DNA of 64,000 nt, from NCBI GenBank assembly GCA_002339675.1, contig DDKB01000013.1, forward strand, positions 308,051-372,050, read 5' to 3'. Within the stretch, counting starts at the first letter, position 1. Every line of letters begins with the position of its first letter. Below are positions 46,201 through 54,691 of this stretch, piece by piece. Origin of the DNA: Stutzerimonas stutzeri (lineage in GTDB: Bacteria; Pseudomonadota; Gammaproteobacteria; Pseudomonadales; Pseudomonadaceae). The notes beneath the pieces are model-generated. The model worked only from the letters and a program-made list of their open reading frames with translations, was not told where the DNA came from and ran no database searches. Made by a program: the position numbers and the translations under genes.

Positions 46201-46382
46201 TCTGGGGTAGCGGAACCGGCAGCGAAATCATGAGCCGCATCGCCGCGCCCATGGTGGGCGGGATGATCACCGCCCCTTTGCTCTCCCTGTTCATTCTGCC
46301 GGCAGCTTACCTGCTGATGCGCCGCCGGCAATTGCGAGTTACCACCCAGCAAGCAACCAACCCCACTGGAGAACATCCATGA
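43218..46382 (+). CDS. cusA: CusA-like Cu(I)/Ag(I) RND efflux permease
   Basis: 1054-residue inner-membrane pump. The TM4 motif GGIAIAIGAMVDAAIVMIEN is the HME4 (Cu/Ag) type. Periplasmic domains carry several Met residues, and the ends of both repeats are complete. It starts 4 nt inside cusB and ends 4 nt inside cusF, so the four genes are translationally coupled. Exports monovalent copper or silver from periplasm or cytosol through CusC. Confidence 0.94.
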   Translation: MIAAIIRWSVANRFLILLATVFAVAWGVWSVKNTAVDALPDLSDVQVIIRTPYPGQAPQIVENQVTYPLTTTMLSVPGAKTVRGYSFFGDSYVYVLFEDGTDLYWARSRVLEYLSQVQSRLPAAAKPALGPDATGVGWIYQYALVDRTGKHDLSQLRSLQDWFLRYELKTLPNVAEVAPIGGMVKQYQVVLDPVRMASRGVTQQQIAKAIDEANRETGGSVLELAETEFMVRATGYLKTLKDFRAIPLRLDGGVPVTLGDVAHIQLGPEMRRGISELDGEGEVVGGVVILRSGKNARETIAAVQTKLDELKASLPQGVEIVTTYDRSKLIDSAVENLTHKLIEEFIVVALVCAIFLWHLRSSLVAIVSLPIGILIAFVIMQRQGINANIMSLGGIAIAIGAMVDAAIVMIENAHKHIEAWHKRHPDSTLKGQEHWKVITDAAVEVGPALFFSLLIITLSFIPVFTLEAQEGRLFGPLAFTKTYAMAAAAGLSVTLVPVLMGYWIRGKIPDEHRNPLNRGLIWIYKPALDAVLRWPKMTLLVAVLVFLTGLWPASRLGGEFLPPLDEGDLLYMPTALPGLSAQKASELLQQTDRLIKTVPEVAHVFGKAGRADTATDPAPLEMFETTIQFKPKDQWRPGMTPDKLVEELDRTVQVPGLANLWIPPIRNRIDMLATGIKSPIGVKVYGTDLAQIDKATQAVEKIAKTVPGVSSALAERLTGGRYIDVDIDRVAAARYGLNIADVQSIVAGAIGGQTIGETVEGLARYPINLRYGREWRDSISDLRNLPIYTPQGSQITLGTVAKVQVTDGPPMLKSENARLSGWVYVDVRGRDMAAVVGDLREKISKGVQLESGMSISYSGQFEFMERANAKLKLVVPATLLIIFVLLYLTFARFGEALLIMATLPFALTGGVWFLYLLGYNLSVATGIGFIALAGVSAEFGVIMLLYLKNAWTDRVNAGAHGEGVLLDAIREGAVQRVRPKAMTVAVIIAGLLPILWGSGTGSEIMSRIAAPMVGGMITAPLLSLFILPAAYLLMRRRQLRVTTQQATNPTGEHP

Positions 46383-46735
46383 ACATTAAGCACATCACCC
46401 TTGCCTCACTCTTCCTGGTGCCAGTCGCCTATGCCGCCGACAAGGAGCCAATGGACGGCATGCCGATGGATCACAAAGGCATGAACATGCCAATGGACCA
46501 GAAGTCGGCGGGACAGACCGCTACAGCCATCGGCACGGTCAAGGAAGTGAACACCGAGAGCGGCACCGTGACCATTGCACACGGCCCGGTCGAAGCGCTG
46601 GGTTGGCCTTCTATGACGATGGGCTTCAAAGCGAAGCCTGATCAGCTCCAAAAGTTGAAAGAAGGGGACCAGGTCGAATTCGAGTTCTCCTCGAAGGGCA
46701 TGGATTCCACCATTACCCGCATCGAAAAGCAGTAG
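46379..46735 (+). CDS. cusF: CusF-like periplasmic Cu/Ag chaperone
   Basis: 118 residues: signal peptide (ITLASLFLVPVAYA), a Met/His-rich linker (MDGMPMDHKGMNMPMDQK) and the OB-fold CusF domain with GTVKEVNTESGTVTIAHGPV and WPSMTMGFK, which carries the conserved Trp and Met copper ligands. It hands metal to CusB. Overlaps cusA by 4 nt. Confidence 0.9.
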   Translation: MNIKHITLASLFLVPVAYAADKEPMDGMPMDHKGMNMPMDQKSAGQTATAIGTVKEVNTESGTVTIAHGPVEALGWPSMTMGFKAKPDQLQKLKEGDQVEFEFSSKGMDSTITRIEKQ

Positions 46736-46789
46736 AAGTTGAAAACGACTGCCGCAGGCGCGGCGGTCGTACCAACACGAAAATGAGGG

Positions 46790-46805
46790 ATTACAGCTTT
46801 GTAAC
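46790..46805 (+). promoter_or_regulatory. CopR-type box upstream of the PtrA-like operon
   Basis: ATTACA-GCTT-TGTAAC, one base from a perfect inverted repeat, 71 bp before ATG 46876. A -10-like TTTAATC lies about 36 nt beyond the box. Confidence 0.6.
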
Positions 46806-46875
46806 CTTGGCAACAGCTTCTTGTAAGTAGCAAGCCTTTAATCTACAGGCATCAACTAACCAAGAGGTGCAAACC

Positions 46876-47193
46876 ATGAACCGCATAACCAAAGTAATCG
46901 TTCCTTTTATTCTGACCGTTGCTTCCTCGCTTGCAATGGCCGAAGGCGGAAGCGAACGTACGCTGAATCGCTTAAATGACTCGGCAGGAGCAAAGCCCAC
47001 CCTTAAGGAGCTTGTAAAAGAAGGCCAAGTGCTGAGCATCGCACCTGCTGGCGCGACCGGCACGACTCGAATGATTCAAAACTATAGAACAAGCGCCCAA
47101 GTCCAGACGTATGAGATGACGGTCAAGACCCCTGACGGGAAGATCCATACGGTAGAGTTTCTGAGCACCCCAGTTGGCGTGAACAATGGCTAA
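46876..47193 (+). CDS. PtrA-like exported protein
   Basis: 105 residues: signal peptide (VIVPFILTVASSLAMA), then AEGGSERTLNRLND, the PtrA-type N-terminal block. The C-terminal part (YEMTVKTPDGKIHTVEFLSTP) suggests a small beta fold. ATG 46876 is chosen because GAGGTG lies 6 nt upstream; GTG 46867 lies inside that site. PtrA proteins are copper-induced and depend on CopRS in P. aeruginosa. First gene of a three-gene set. Confidence 0.7.
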   Translation: MNRITKVIVPFILTVASSLAMAEGGSERTLNRLNDSAGAKPTLKELVKEGQVLSIAPAGATGTTRMIQNYRTSAQVQTYEMTVKTPDGKIHTVEFLSTPVGVNNG

Positions 47194-47225
47194 TCTGCCA
47201 AGCTTAATATCCGAGGGATAGTTAG

Positions 47226-47483
47226 ATGAGGGGCATAATATCCAAGATTAAAAGCGTACTGCAGCGCAATCCGGTCGTAACGGGGTTAACCGCAGCTGTG
47301 GTTGGCTACATGCTACTGAACCAAAGCACTGCGGCGTTGGCAACAACGCTGCCAAGCCTGCTCTTTCTCTTGCCCTGCTTGTTGATGATGGTCGTATGCA
47401 TGAAGCATATGTCTAGCGGTAAATGCGACAAGCCCGAGGAGCCCAACGTTGGCGAAAACACCTTATTAAGCAAAAGCGAATAA
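47226..47483 (+). CDS. Small membrane protein with C-terminal Cys/His/Met segment
   Basis: 85 residues, one or two hydrophobic helices (VTGLTAAVVGYMLL; LLFLLPCLLMMVVCMKHM) and a short tail with Cys/His/Met (CMKHMSSGKCDKP). Resembles the small DUF2933-like membrane proteins found in copper and mercury loci, but the match is weak. Lies between two small exported metal-response proteins; probably the same transcript. Confidence 0.55.
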   Translation: MRGIISKIKSVLQRNPVVTGLTAAVVGYMLLNQSTAALATTLPSLLFLLPCLLMMVVCMKHMSSGKCDKPEEPNVGENTLLSKSE

Positions 47484-47506
47484 CCCACTGAACTTTGAGA
47501 TTTAAC

Positions 47507-47737
47507 ATGCGAAAGGCCATCACCGTTACAGCAATCGCAATCACCCTGGCGAGCGGACTGAGTTTCGCAGCGGTAGATAAATCGGACCAAAGCCATTCAG
47601 AAACCGGCATGATGAGCGGCGACAAGCATATGGAAATGATGGGCGACATGCATGGAATGATGAAAGAGTGTCGTGAAATGATGGAGGGGGCCAAAGCCGG
47701 CCACTCGCAAACTGGCGAAAATTCAGACGCTGCTTAG
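47507..47737 (+). CDS. Small exported Met/His-rich protein
   Basis: 76 residues with signal peptide (AITVTAIAITLASGLSFA) and a Met/His-rich mature part (GMMSGDKHMEMMGDMHGMMKECREMMEG). The methionine pairs suit Cu(I)/Ag(I) binding in the periplasm. Start at ATG 47507 (a TTG 12 nt earlier is in frame). Last gene before a strong terminator hairpin. Confidence 0.65.
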   Translation: MRKAITVTAIAITLASGLSFAAVDKSDQSHSETGMMSGDKHMEMMGDMHGMMKECREMMEGAKAGHSQTGENSDAA

Positions 47738-47767
47738 GATACGAGAGTGCGAGCAAACATGATCGAA

Positions 47768-47807
47768 GCAGGCCGGGCACCTTTTCTGGGTGCCCGCCTG
47801 CTTTCTT
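47768..47807 (+). terminator. Terminator hairpin between small-protein set and sensor kinase
   Basis: GCAGGCCGGGCACC (47768-47781) pairs with GGTGCCCGCCTGC (47789-47801) with one bulged base, followed by TTTCTTG. It separates the Met-rich gene from the kinase, which must have its own promoter. Confidence 0.75.
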
Positions 47808-47837
47808 GTGAGTGATGGCCTAACTAGGACCGTACTG

Positions 47838-49211
47838 ATGGGAAAAGTGTCACTGACGAGCAGAATGGCGATAGCTTTCATGCTTGTGGTTACGGTTGTG
47901 CTGATGGCGGCCGCAATCAGCTTCAATTATTTTTGCCAGCTCCATTTCGAACGCAAAGATGAACAAGTGCTGAATGAAAAGGCCGCTGCAGTAGAGCGTA
48001 CGCTGCTCAACAGCTCAGCATTTGGGCCTGAGACCGCTTCAAGGATCGATGCCGTTATTGAGCACTCCTTTGGCTTCGCAACTGCAGTTGTAGTAGACGG
48101 CAAGACAGTCTACTCACATCACAATCTCTCTGAGAGCTTGCTACCACTTGTCACGGACATCCAAGAGGAACGTTGGACAGTAAATTTCGCTGGGCATCAG
48201 TACAGTGGCATTACCAGAAAAGTAAACCAGTGGGTCGAAGGGCAAGACACAGTCATCTATCTGGCTTTGGATGTAACGCATCGAGTCCACTTCTTCGAAA
48301 TGATTCAGCAATGGTTCGCTTATACGCTGGTGGTCAGTGCACTTTTGAGTGGCGCTTTAGGTGTGGTTCTGATCAGGAAGGGTTTAAAACCGATCGATGA
48401 ACTCTCTAAGACTTCCTCTACAGTAACTGCCAATTGTTTGGATACCAGAATTCCAACCGAGTCAGTGCCAGGCGAGCTTCATAAACTCGTAGACAACTTC
48501 AATGAAATGCTCTCGCGCTTGGATGACTCATTCCTCAGGTTGTCAGGTTTCTCAGCGGACATCGCGCATGAGCTAAGAACGCCGCTGAACAGCATGCTGA
48601 CCCAAATGGAGGTCGCGCTCTTGCGCGACCGCGAAAATACCGACTACAAGGATATCTTGTATTCCGCCCTCGAAGAACTTAGGCGCATGTCAAAGATGGT
48701 CGATGACATGCTGTTCCTCGCCAAAGCGGACAATGGGAAGATTACGCCCAGTGCCGAAGGGGCCAGCATGGCTGAGATGACCACGAGTGTTATCGAATAT
48801 TACGAGCTCGCAGCCGAGGACAAGAAGGTCGAAATCGCGCTTTCAGGCGATGGGTCGGTACATGGCGATAAATCAATGCTAAGACGGGCCATCTCAAACA
48901 TAGTCTCGAACGCAGTTCGGTATGCAGAGGAAGGCAGCATTATCAGGGTTGAAATAAGCGAGAGTGGTAACTCGGTTTCGACAGCTATAACCAACCGCGG
49001 CATTACTATTCCAGCCGAGCTTCACACTCGAATATTCGACAGATTTTACAGGGTGGATACCGCAAGGCGCGAAGGTACTACCCTTAATGCGGGCCTCGGC
49101 ATGGCTATCACACGGTCGATTGTTGAGGCCCACAAGGGGCGCATCGCTTGCGAATCAGCTGAGGGGCACACGACTTTCACAATGACGCTTCCAAGGCTGA
49201 TGTCTAGTTAA
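47838..49211 (+). CDS. Orphan heavy-metal sensor histidine kinase
   Basis: 457 residues: TM1 about 10-30, periplasmic loop 31-159 with a His pair in YSHHNLSES, TM2 about 160-180, HAMP, phospho-acceptor His244 in SADIAHELRTPLNSM, and an HATPase domain (ISNIVSNAVRY, GLGMAITRSIV). ATG 47838 is chosen with TAGGA 8 nt upstream; upstream in-frame codons cross the terminator. No response regulator is adjacent. The CopR-type regulator at 59068 lacks a kinase and is a plausible partner. Confidence 0.85.
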   Translation: MGKVSLTSRMAIAFMLVVTVVLMAAAISFNYFCQLHFERKDEQVLNEKAAAVERTLLNSSAFGPETASRIDAVIEHSFGFATAVVVDGKTVYSHHNLSESLLPLVTDIQEERWTVNFAGHQYSGITRKVNQWVEGQDTVIYLALDVTHRVHFFEMIQQWFAYTLVVSALLSGALGVVLIRKGLKPIDELSKTSSTVTANCLDTRIPTESVPGELHKLVDNFNEMLSRLDDSFLRLSGFSADIAHELRTPLNSMLTQMEVALLRDRENTDYKDILYSALEELRRMSKMVDDMLFLAKADNGKITPSAEGASMAEMTTSVIEYYELAAEDKKVEIALSGDGSVHGDKSMLRRAISNIVSNAVRYAEEGSIIRVEISESGNSVSTAITNRGITIPAELHTRIFDRFYRVDTARREGTTLNAGLGMAITRSIVEAHKGRIACESAEGHTTFTMTLPRLMSS

Positions 49212-49317
49212 TGGCAAAGTGCTGGCAACGACGCTGATCTACGCTTATACAAATGCCCGGCTGAACCGGAGGAGGCCAAGGCTTTCGTACCTGTATATTT
49301 GGTTCTGGAGGTTTCAC

Positions 49318-50985
49318 GTGCAAGCGTCCTCATCAAGAAAATGCGGTTCGACAGCCGCAGCGCTCAACGAAGCGTGCTTCTGCGTAAGCCTAGATCAAGC
49401 TGCGCTCGTAAACTCATTGACCGAACAGCTTGGGAATTCAGAGCTGTCGGAGCTATTGAAGTCACGTTGCCCCCATGTGTTTGCAGCACGACCGGTCTTT
49501 GTTTCATCCTTGCGGCTGCGCCAGGTTAATGAGGTTATTCAGGCCATCGAGCAGACCGTGAGTTCGCCCGGTTGGCGTGAGCATGCTCTGGATTCTGCAC
49601 CTCCTATTGCACGACATGATCCTCGGGGTGCGCGCGGCGTCTTCTTTGGCTACGACTTCCATCTGGATGATGACAAGCTTGGGCTCATCGAAATAAACAC
49701 AAATGCGGGCGGAGCGATGCTAAACGTATTGCTCGCCCGCGCGCAGCGTAGTTGTTGCAGCGGCGTAGTCGGGCTTTCGCCAGGTCAGGATGGACCCGGC
49801 GGCTTCGAGCGTTCGATTCTGGATATGTTCGCCCAGGAATGGTCTACGAGCGGCGAGCAACGTCCGCTCACGCGCGTGGTGATCTTGGATGAAAGCCCAC
49901 AAGCCCAATATCTGTATCCGGAGTTCCTTCTTTTTCAGCGGTTATTCGAGTCAGCAGGAATCGACTGCCTAATCGCAGACCCAGCCGATCTGGCCTTTCA
50001 CAACGAGTCCCTCTTGGTCGACGGAAAGCCTGTGGATCTCGTCTACAACCGACTCACCGATTTCTATCTGGAAGGCGACAATTGCAGCGCGCTGCGCAGC
50101 GCTTATTTGGCTGATGTCGTGACGGTAACGCCACACCCTCAGGCCTATGCCCTTTACGCCGACAAACGCAGGTTGGTTGACCTAACCAACGCACGTTTTT
50201 TGGAAGAGATTGGCGTTGATCAGCAAATCCGAACCGTATTGGCCCAATACGTCCCGCTTACCGTTCCTGTCGGGCATGGTAATGCAGAGCACCTGTGGCA
50301 AAACCGCCGTAGCCTCTTTTTCAAGCCTGTCAGCGGGTATGGTAGTCGCGGTGCATACCGAGGAGACAAGCTCACCAAGCGCGTTTGGGAAGAAATCGTT
50401 GGCGGAAACTACGTGGCCCAGTCCCTTGTAGCTCCTGGCGAGCGTAGAATCGTCGCCGACCCGCAGGTACGATCGATGAAGTTTGATCTGCGCGCTTACG
50501 CTTATGCTGGCGAGGTGCAGTGGAACGCTGCCAGGGTCTACCAAGGCCAGACGACCAACTTCAGAACAGAGGGGGGCGGTTTTGCTCCCGTTTTTACCTT
50601 AGGCGAGGAAGAGGAGCGAGCCGGTTCTACAGAGCAACGGTCGCACGCCTCGTTCACGTTCTTGCTCGACGAAACCGGCGCCGTAGAGGAACTGCCGCAC
50701 CCGCTATATCTGGCGCTGGTTCGAGCCGAAATGGCTACTTCTAAGCTTGCCGGTAAGCGTTTCCGATTGGCGGACTGGTATGTGGCAATGGAAGATGGCC
50801 ATCCTTCCGAAGTCATCCGAGAATTGTACGGCTGGGTTGCTTTCGACGCAGATGGCGCCTACCACCCTGAAGTTGGCCCACCAGAAAATGGTCAGCCAAA
50901 TAGTATTGGCAATGTTGACTCATCTGCCCTGCCAACACCGGAAGAACATGATCGAATCGAAGGTCTGTTGTTTCAAAGTGAGTGA
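49318..50985 (+). CDS. Uncharacterised ATP-grasp-like protein in the copper island
   Basis: 555 residues if started at GTG 49318, which has GGAGG exactly 6 nt upstream; longer in-frame reading lacks such a site. No signal peptide, so cytosolic. Features recall ATP-grasp ligases of the glutathione-synthase/circularly permuted type: LGLIEINTNAGGAML near residue 122, FFKPVSGYGSRGAYRGDK near 333 (phosphate-binding lysine and Gly-rich loop) and AARVYQGQTTNFRTEGGG near 400 (metal-binding Asn/Arg). I do not recognise a characterised relative. It may ligate a peptide or thiol compound used in copper handling. Confidence 0.6.
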   Translation: MQASSSRKCGSTAAALNEACFCVSLDQAALVNSLTEQLGNSELSELLKSRCPHVFAARPVFVSSLRLRQVNEVIQAIEQTVSSPGWREHALDSAPPIARHDPRGARGVFFGYDFHLDDDKLGLIEINTNAGGAMLNVLLARAQRSCCSGVVGLSPGQDGPGGFERSILDMFAQEWSTSGEQRPLTRVVILDESPQAQYLYPEFLLFQRLFESAGIDCLIADPADLAFHNESLLVDGKPVDLVYNRLTDFYLEGDNCSALRSAYLADVVTVTPHPQAYALYADKRRLVDLTNARFLEEIGVDQQIRTVLAQYVPLTVPVGHGNAEHLWQNRRSLFFKPVSGYGSRGAYRGDKLTKRVWEEIVGGNYVAQSLVAPGERRIVADPQVRSMKFDLRAYAYAGEVQWNAARVYQGQTTNFRTEGGGFAPVFTLGEEEERAGSTEQRSHASFTFLLDETGAVEELPHPLYLALVRAEMATSKLAGKRFRLADWYVAMEDGHPSEVIRELYGWVAFDADGAYHPEVGPPENGQPNSIGNVDSSALPTPEEHDRIEGLLFQSE

Positions 50986-51529
50986 GGTCCCGCGCGCCAC
51001 GAAAGGCGCGGCTTGGGACAGAATAACCTCGCCGCTCAGTTTTGGAGCCAGCTACACCCAGCCGTCTTAGCCGCCACACATCTAATGTGCGAATACTAAC
51101 CCTGCGGTCACACTCGACAAGAACGTGGCATATGCTGGGTGCTGAATTGTTCTCTCCGAGTGTTCTATTGCTCACGATAACTCTTTGGGCTTGCTAAGCC
51201 GAGTAGTCGGGTCTCAAGGCTTGAAGGCCATCTTAGTGGGCCCGCTCTTTCGCGCAGTGGTCCATAGCGCGACGTTGGTATTGTCTGCTTATAAGCTATT
51301 AGCGATTGATTAGTTCAGGGGAACATTACGCGTAGTACAGCGCTGGCAGCGCTTTAAGCCGGTCTTAAAGCGGTCGATGATTACATTTTTGTAAGCTTCT
51401 CAAAAAATCGAAACCTCATCATCTTCGGCTTGTCCGTTTTTAGGAGAGCATTCGAAAGCCACTTCTAAGCAGGGCTGCGCGAACACGTTGAGTCGCCGAT
51501 CCAGCAGCAATCATTAAAGAGGTCTAACT
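50986..51529 (+). promoter_or_regulatory. Intergenic region with CopR-type box before the DUF305 gene
   Basis: About 540 bp with no supported gene. ATTACA-TTTT-TGTAAG (51380-51395) lies about 135 bp before the DUF305 start. The part 51000-51300 shows nothing recognisable. Confidence 0.55.
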
Positions 51530-51985
51530 ATGCAAATGTCTTACTGGCGCTTTGCAGCGATGGTAGCCACGTCTACGATCATTATGTATGGCGTGATGTA
51601 CTTAAATACTTACTCGTTCGAGCATGTTTTTTGGAGCGAGACTCGCGCTTGGATGGCATTAGTGATGGGCGCGGTAATGGCAGTAGTCATGCTCGCATTC
51701 ATGCTCAACATGTATAAGCGTAAGTCAATAAACCTAGCGATATTGGCAGGAAGTGCAGTAGCTTTTACCATTGCACTATGGCTTGTACGTGGGCAAGCGA
51801 CGGTAGACGACACGGACTACATGAAGGCCATGATCCCCCACCATTCCATAGCAATCCTAACAAGTGAACGAGCTCAGATTTCAGATCCTCGCGTCCGCAA
51901 GTTAGCTGACGAAATCATCGACGCTCAGCGCCGAGAAATCGCAGAAATGAAGTCCCTGATCAATGAACTAGAAAGGGCAAATTGA
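51530..51985 (+). CDS. DUF305-family membrane protein
   Basis: 151 residues: three N-terminal helices (AATMVATSTIIMYG-like region, MALVMGAVMAVVMLAFML, LAILAGSAVAFTIALWL) and a C-terminal DUF305 helix pair with TDYMKAMIPHHSIAILTSE and RKLADEIIDAQRREIAEM. The Met/His-His motif could bind copper. DUF305 proteins are frequent in copper islands but lack an assigned role. Its stop sits at the break point of the truncated SDR gene on the other strand. Confidence 0.8.
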   Translation: MQMSYWRFAAMVATSTIIMYGVMYLNTYSFEHVFWSETRAWMALVMGAVMAVVMLAFMLNMYKRKSINLAILAGSAVAFTIALWLVRGQATVDDTDYMKAMIPHHSIAILTSERAQISDPRVRKLADEIIDAQRREIAEMKSLINELERAN

Positions 51986-52685
51986 TTACCAGAAACGGTG
52001 TGTCCACAGCCCAGGGCATGACGGTGGCGACATTGATGGTCTCGCTACCGCTCAGGCGAATCTCCTCAGCGATTGCCGCGCCGAGATTTATGACGCCACC
52101 TTTGGTCGCTGCGGAGGAGGCATGATAAGCCAGCGGTATCTCGCTCTCGACTGAGCCCACGTTGACAAGCGTGCCGAAGCCTTGAGCTCTGAACTGGCGC
52201 ATGGCTGCGTGGCTGCCATAGATCATGCCCTTAAGATTGACATCCACGATCCGCGCATGGTCCTCGACGGGAACGTCCTCGAAACGACCCAGCGCTCCGA
52301 CCGCAGCGTTGTTAATCCAAACGTCGATCCTGCCGAAACGCTCGATGGCGGCTCGTGCCAAGTCCTGCATCTCGTTCGGGTTGCTCACGTCGGTGGTCAC
52401 CACCAGTGCCGATCCTCCAGCCATGCGTATCTGCGCGGCCAGTTCTTCGAGCACGTCGGTCCGGCGGGCCGCTAGCACCACGTCGCCTTGCAGAGCGGCA
52501 AGCTTGAGCGCCACGCCGCGGCCGAAGCCACTGGAGGCACCAGTGATGACAAAGGTTTTGCGAGCAACGCTTGGCTGGTCGCTTGGTTTCAGGCGCGGGG
52601 AAACGGCGCAGCCACTGAGTTGCAGAACGGCGAGCAGTACTAGCAGCAAAGCCAATCGCTGCGATGGGAATATTCGCAAAACCAT
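51960..52685 (-). pseudogene. Lipoprotein-type SDR, C-terminally truncated, catalytic Tyr lost
   Basis: 241-residue frame: lipoprotein signal (LALLLVLLAVLQLSGC, Cys26), nucleotide-binding TGASSGFG (49-56), NNA near 125, then YHASSAATKGG. The SDR YxxxK motif should place Tyr at 191, four before Lys195, but Ser (TCC) is there; TAC to TCC is one change. The protein ends abruptly after AVDTPF, where relatives continue for about 90 residues; the last codons (LVINLPFLVH) read into the DUF305 gene. Probably cut by arrival of the copper-island DNA. Confidence 0.65.
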
Positions 52686-53064
52686 TTTCGTTTTCTCCCA
52701 GCAAAATAAGGTCGCATGGCCCGCTTGGTTGTTGTTGGACCGCCTTTTTGCCAGGAGCTTTCATGCTAATTCACTCAATTAGTTTTCAGCGCTCAATCGG
52801 GAGACAGTGGCAAGAGAATAGACCGTTACGGTGGCGATCATCGGTGGCTAAGTAAGAGTTGCTAGCGCGTAACTATTCGTATTTCGCTTTGGAATGAAAT
52901 GCTGCTGGACAGGGATTGATTCGCTCTTGGCAGTTGCGGGTATCGTACGCACTTTTTCGATATGTCATGGAGGCGCGAACATTAAGCGCACCATGGCTTT
53001 TCTTATTCTTCGAGGGGCTCTGACACTCCCAATTTAGTAGTGCCAGAGCAGTGAGTTACGGATG
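52686..53064. other. Intergenic region with an imperfect hairpin
   Basis: No gene supported. GCTCTGACACT (53017-53027) pairs with AGTGCCAGAGC (53039-53049) with one wobble; lying after the csp stop on the minus strand it could be that gene's terminator, but no T run follows. Confidence 0.4.
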
Positions 53065-53394
53065 TTATCCTGCCATTCGCTCACATTCCTCAGCGCAGTT
53101 CATGCACGCCTTCGCACACTCTTGGCAATGATCCATTTCATGCTTCGCGCATTCCTCTCCGCATGCACGGCAGATCTTGGCGCAAAGGGCGCAGAACTCC
53201 TTAGCATATTCACTTTCGCGGCTCATCAGTGTGGCAGCCAACCTGCAAATGTCCGCGCAGTCGCGGTCAAGCTCGATGCAGCGAGCCATCATTTTTACAT
53301 CATCCTCGCGTAGGCAAGCAGAGGCGCACATTTCGCACACTAGGGCACAGTTCGAACAAGCTTGGATACAGGATGCGAACATTGAGTTTGTCAT
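53065..53394 (-). CDS. Cys-rich four-helix-bundle copper-storage protein (Csp/DUF326)
   Basis: 109 residues with 19 Cys arranged as CxxxC and CxxC along amphipathic helices (CIQACSNCALVCEMCASAC; CALCAKICRACGEEC; CQECAKACMNCAEEC). This is the Csp fold that stores many Cu(I) ions in the core of a helical bundle. No signal peptide, so a cytosolic Csp3-like member. A CopR-type box lies 124 bp upstream. Confidence 0.9.
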   Translation of the reverse strand: MTNSMFASCIQACSNCALVCEMCASACLREDDVKMMARCIELDRDCADICRLAATLMSRESEYAKEFCALCAKICRACGEECAKHEMDHCQECAKACMNCAEECERMAG

Positions 53395-53872
53395 TTACGT
53401 TCTCCAGGGTTCGATAGTTGTATTTCGTCGTTTGCTTACTGGCCGATATGGCTCATCAGCCTGTTAGCAGACACTGAATTACGACACGCTCCTACCGAGC
53501 CCGTTTCGAAAAACCTCATTACAATGTTGTAAGGTAAGTCCAACCGCACCGGGGATCTGCGGGCGCAGTTGGTGGCGATGTGGCCGTCAGATTGCCTGTA
53601 CGGCTTCGCTAGTCTGTTCGAGATGATTGAGTTGAAAATGAGGGAGCTCCCTGTCGCCACGACTGGGAGTATTCGTTGGGGAACGGCCGGAGCGCAAGCC
53701 GCTTAACTAGGTAAGTTACTGGCCTTGCGGCCTAACTTTTAGGAAGGAAGCAATTGCAAAGCCCTCCGGTACCGTTGCGTCGACTAGGATGGCCTAGGGC
53801 CGATCCTCTGCTTGCTGAACCGCCTTTCTTAGAGCCCCGATCAGAACCGCATAGGCACACATATACCGGATG
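53395..53872 (-). promoter_or_regulatory. csp promoter region with CopR-type box
   Basis: ATTACA-ATGT-TGTAAG (53518-53533) lies 124 bp upstream of csp. A -10-like GTAATT lies about 40 nt beyond on the minus strand. The rest, to the cytochrome stop, holds no supported gene. Confidence 0.55.
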
Positions 53873-54682
53873 TTAGTGCTCGTGTTGCTTCCCGTCTGCG
53901 TGCACATGGTTTTTTGAAGGGGATTTGCCTTCCGCATCGGCACTGTCACTGCCATTGCTGTGCTCAACCGCCTGGGGCTCCTCGGACGCATGATGGTCAT
54001 CGCTTTCGTTATTACCATGATGACCGGAGCCTGATTGGCCGGATGCTCCACCTGTGCTGCTGGAGCCATGGTGATCCGAGCCGCCACTGTCGCCCTGATG
54101 GTGGTCGCCCGAGGCCATCTCGCCGTGTTGCTCACTATGCCCAGCTGGGGTCTCCCCACCACCATGCTGGTGACCACCGCTAGACGCAACGAGTGCTCGA
54201 TACGCTCCTTCATCTAACTCAGGAAGCTTCTGCAGAAAAGCCACCATTCCCCAGATGTACGGGTCAGCCATGCTTTTACCCCACGCGGGCATCCCAGTGG
54301 CCTTAATGCCATGCTTGATGACCCAAAATGTTTTTGCTGGGTCATCGTATAGCCCCGCCTCAGCCAGGCTGGGAGGAGCGGGATAAAGGCCATTGCTTAG
54401 CTCGGTCTCAGCCATGCCTGGCGCCAAATGACAACCCACACACATCGAGTCGTAGTTCCCCGCCCCGGCGCGGATTTGGTCTTCATCGTCGAGAGATGGC
54501 ACGGCTATGTCTTCGGAGCGAGCCTCAATCGAGCGATTGCGAGCAGTTTCCAGGAATGCGTGCACGACTCCCGTATGAGGATCATCCGCGGCAACGCTAA
54601 TCAGTCCTGAGAAAACAACTCCGGCCACTACCAACAGGCCTAGAGCACAGAAGGCAGCGAAGCTAATAATTATTCTTTTCAT
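53873..54682 (-). CDS. Cytochrome c with long His-rich C-terminal tail
   Basis: 269 residues: N-terminal signal-anchor (IIISFAAFCALGLLVVAGVVF), one mono-heme domain with CVGCH (Cys81, Cys84, His85) and a distal Met probably in TGMPAWG. From about residue 165 a tail rich in His, Ser and Gly (GGHQHGGGETPAGHSEQHGE, later HHGNNESDDHHASEE) likely binds copper. Last gene of the copA-operon, 9 nt after copB. It may couple Cu(I) oxidation or CopA to the respiratory chain; inference. Confidence 0.82.
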   Translation of the reverse strand: MKRIIISFAAFCALGLLVVAGVVFSGLISVAADDPHTGVVHAFLETARNRSIEARSEDIAVPSLDDEDQIRAGAGNYDSMCVGCHLAPGMAETELSNGLYPAPPSLAEAGLYDDPAKTFWVIKHGIKATGMPAWGKSMADPYIWGMVAFLQKLPELDEGAYRALVASSGGHQHGGGETPAGHSEQHGEMASGDHHQGDSGGSDHHGSSSTGGASGQSGSGHHGNNESDDHHASEEPQAVEHSNGSDSADAEGKSPSKNHVHADGKQHEH

Positions 54683-54691
54683 CGAGGGACC

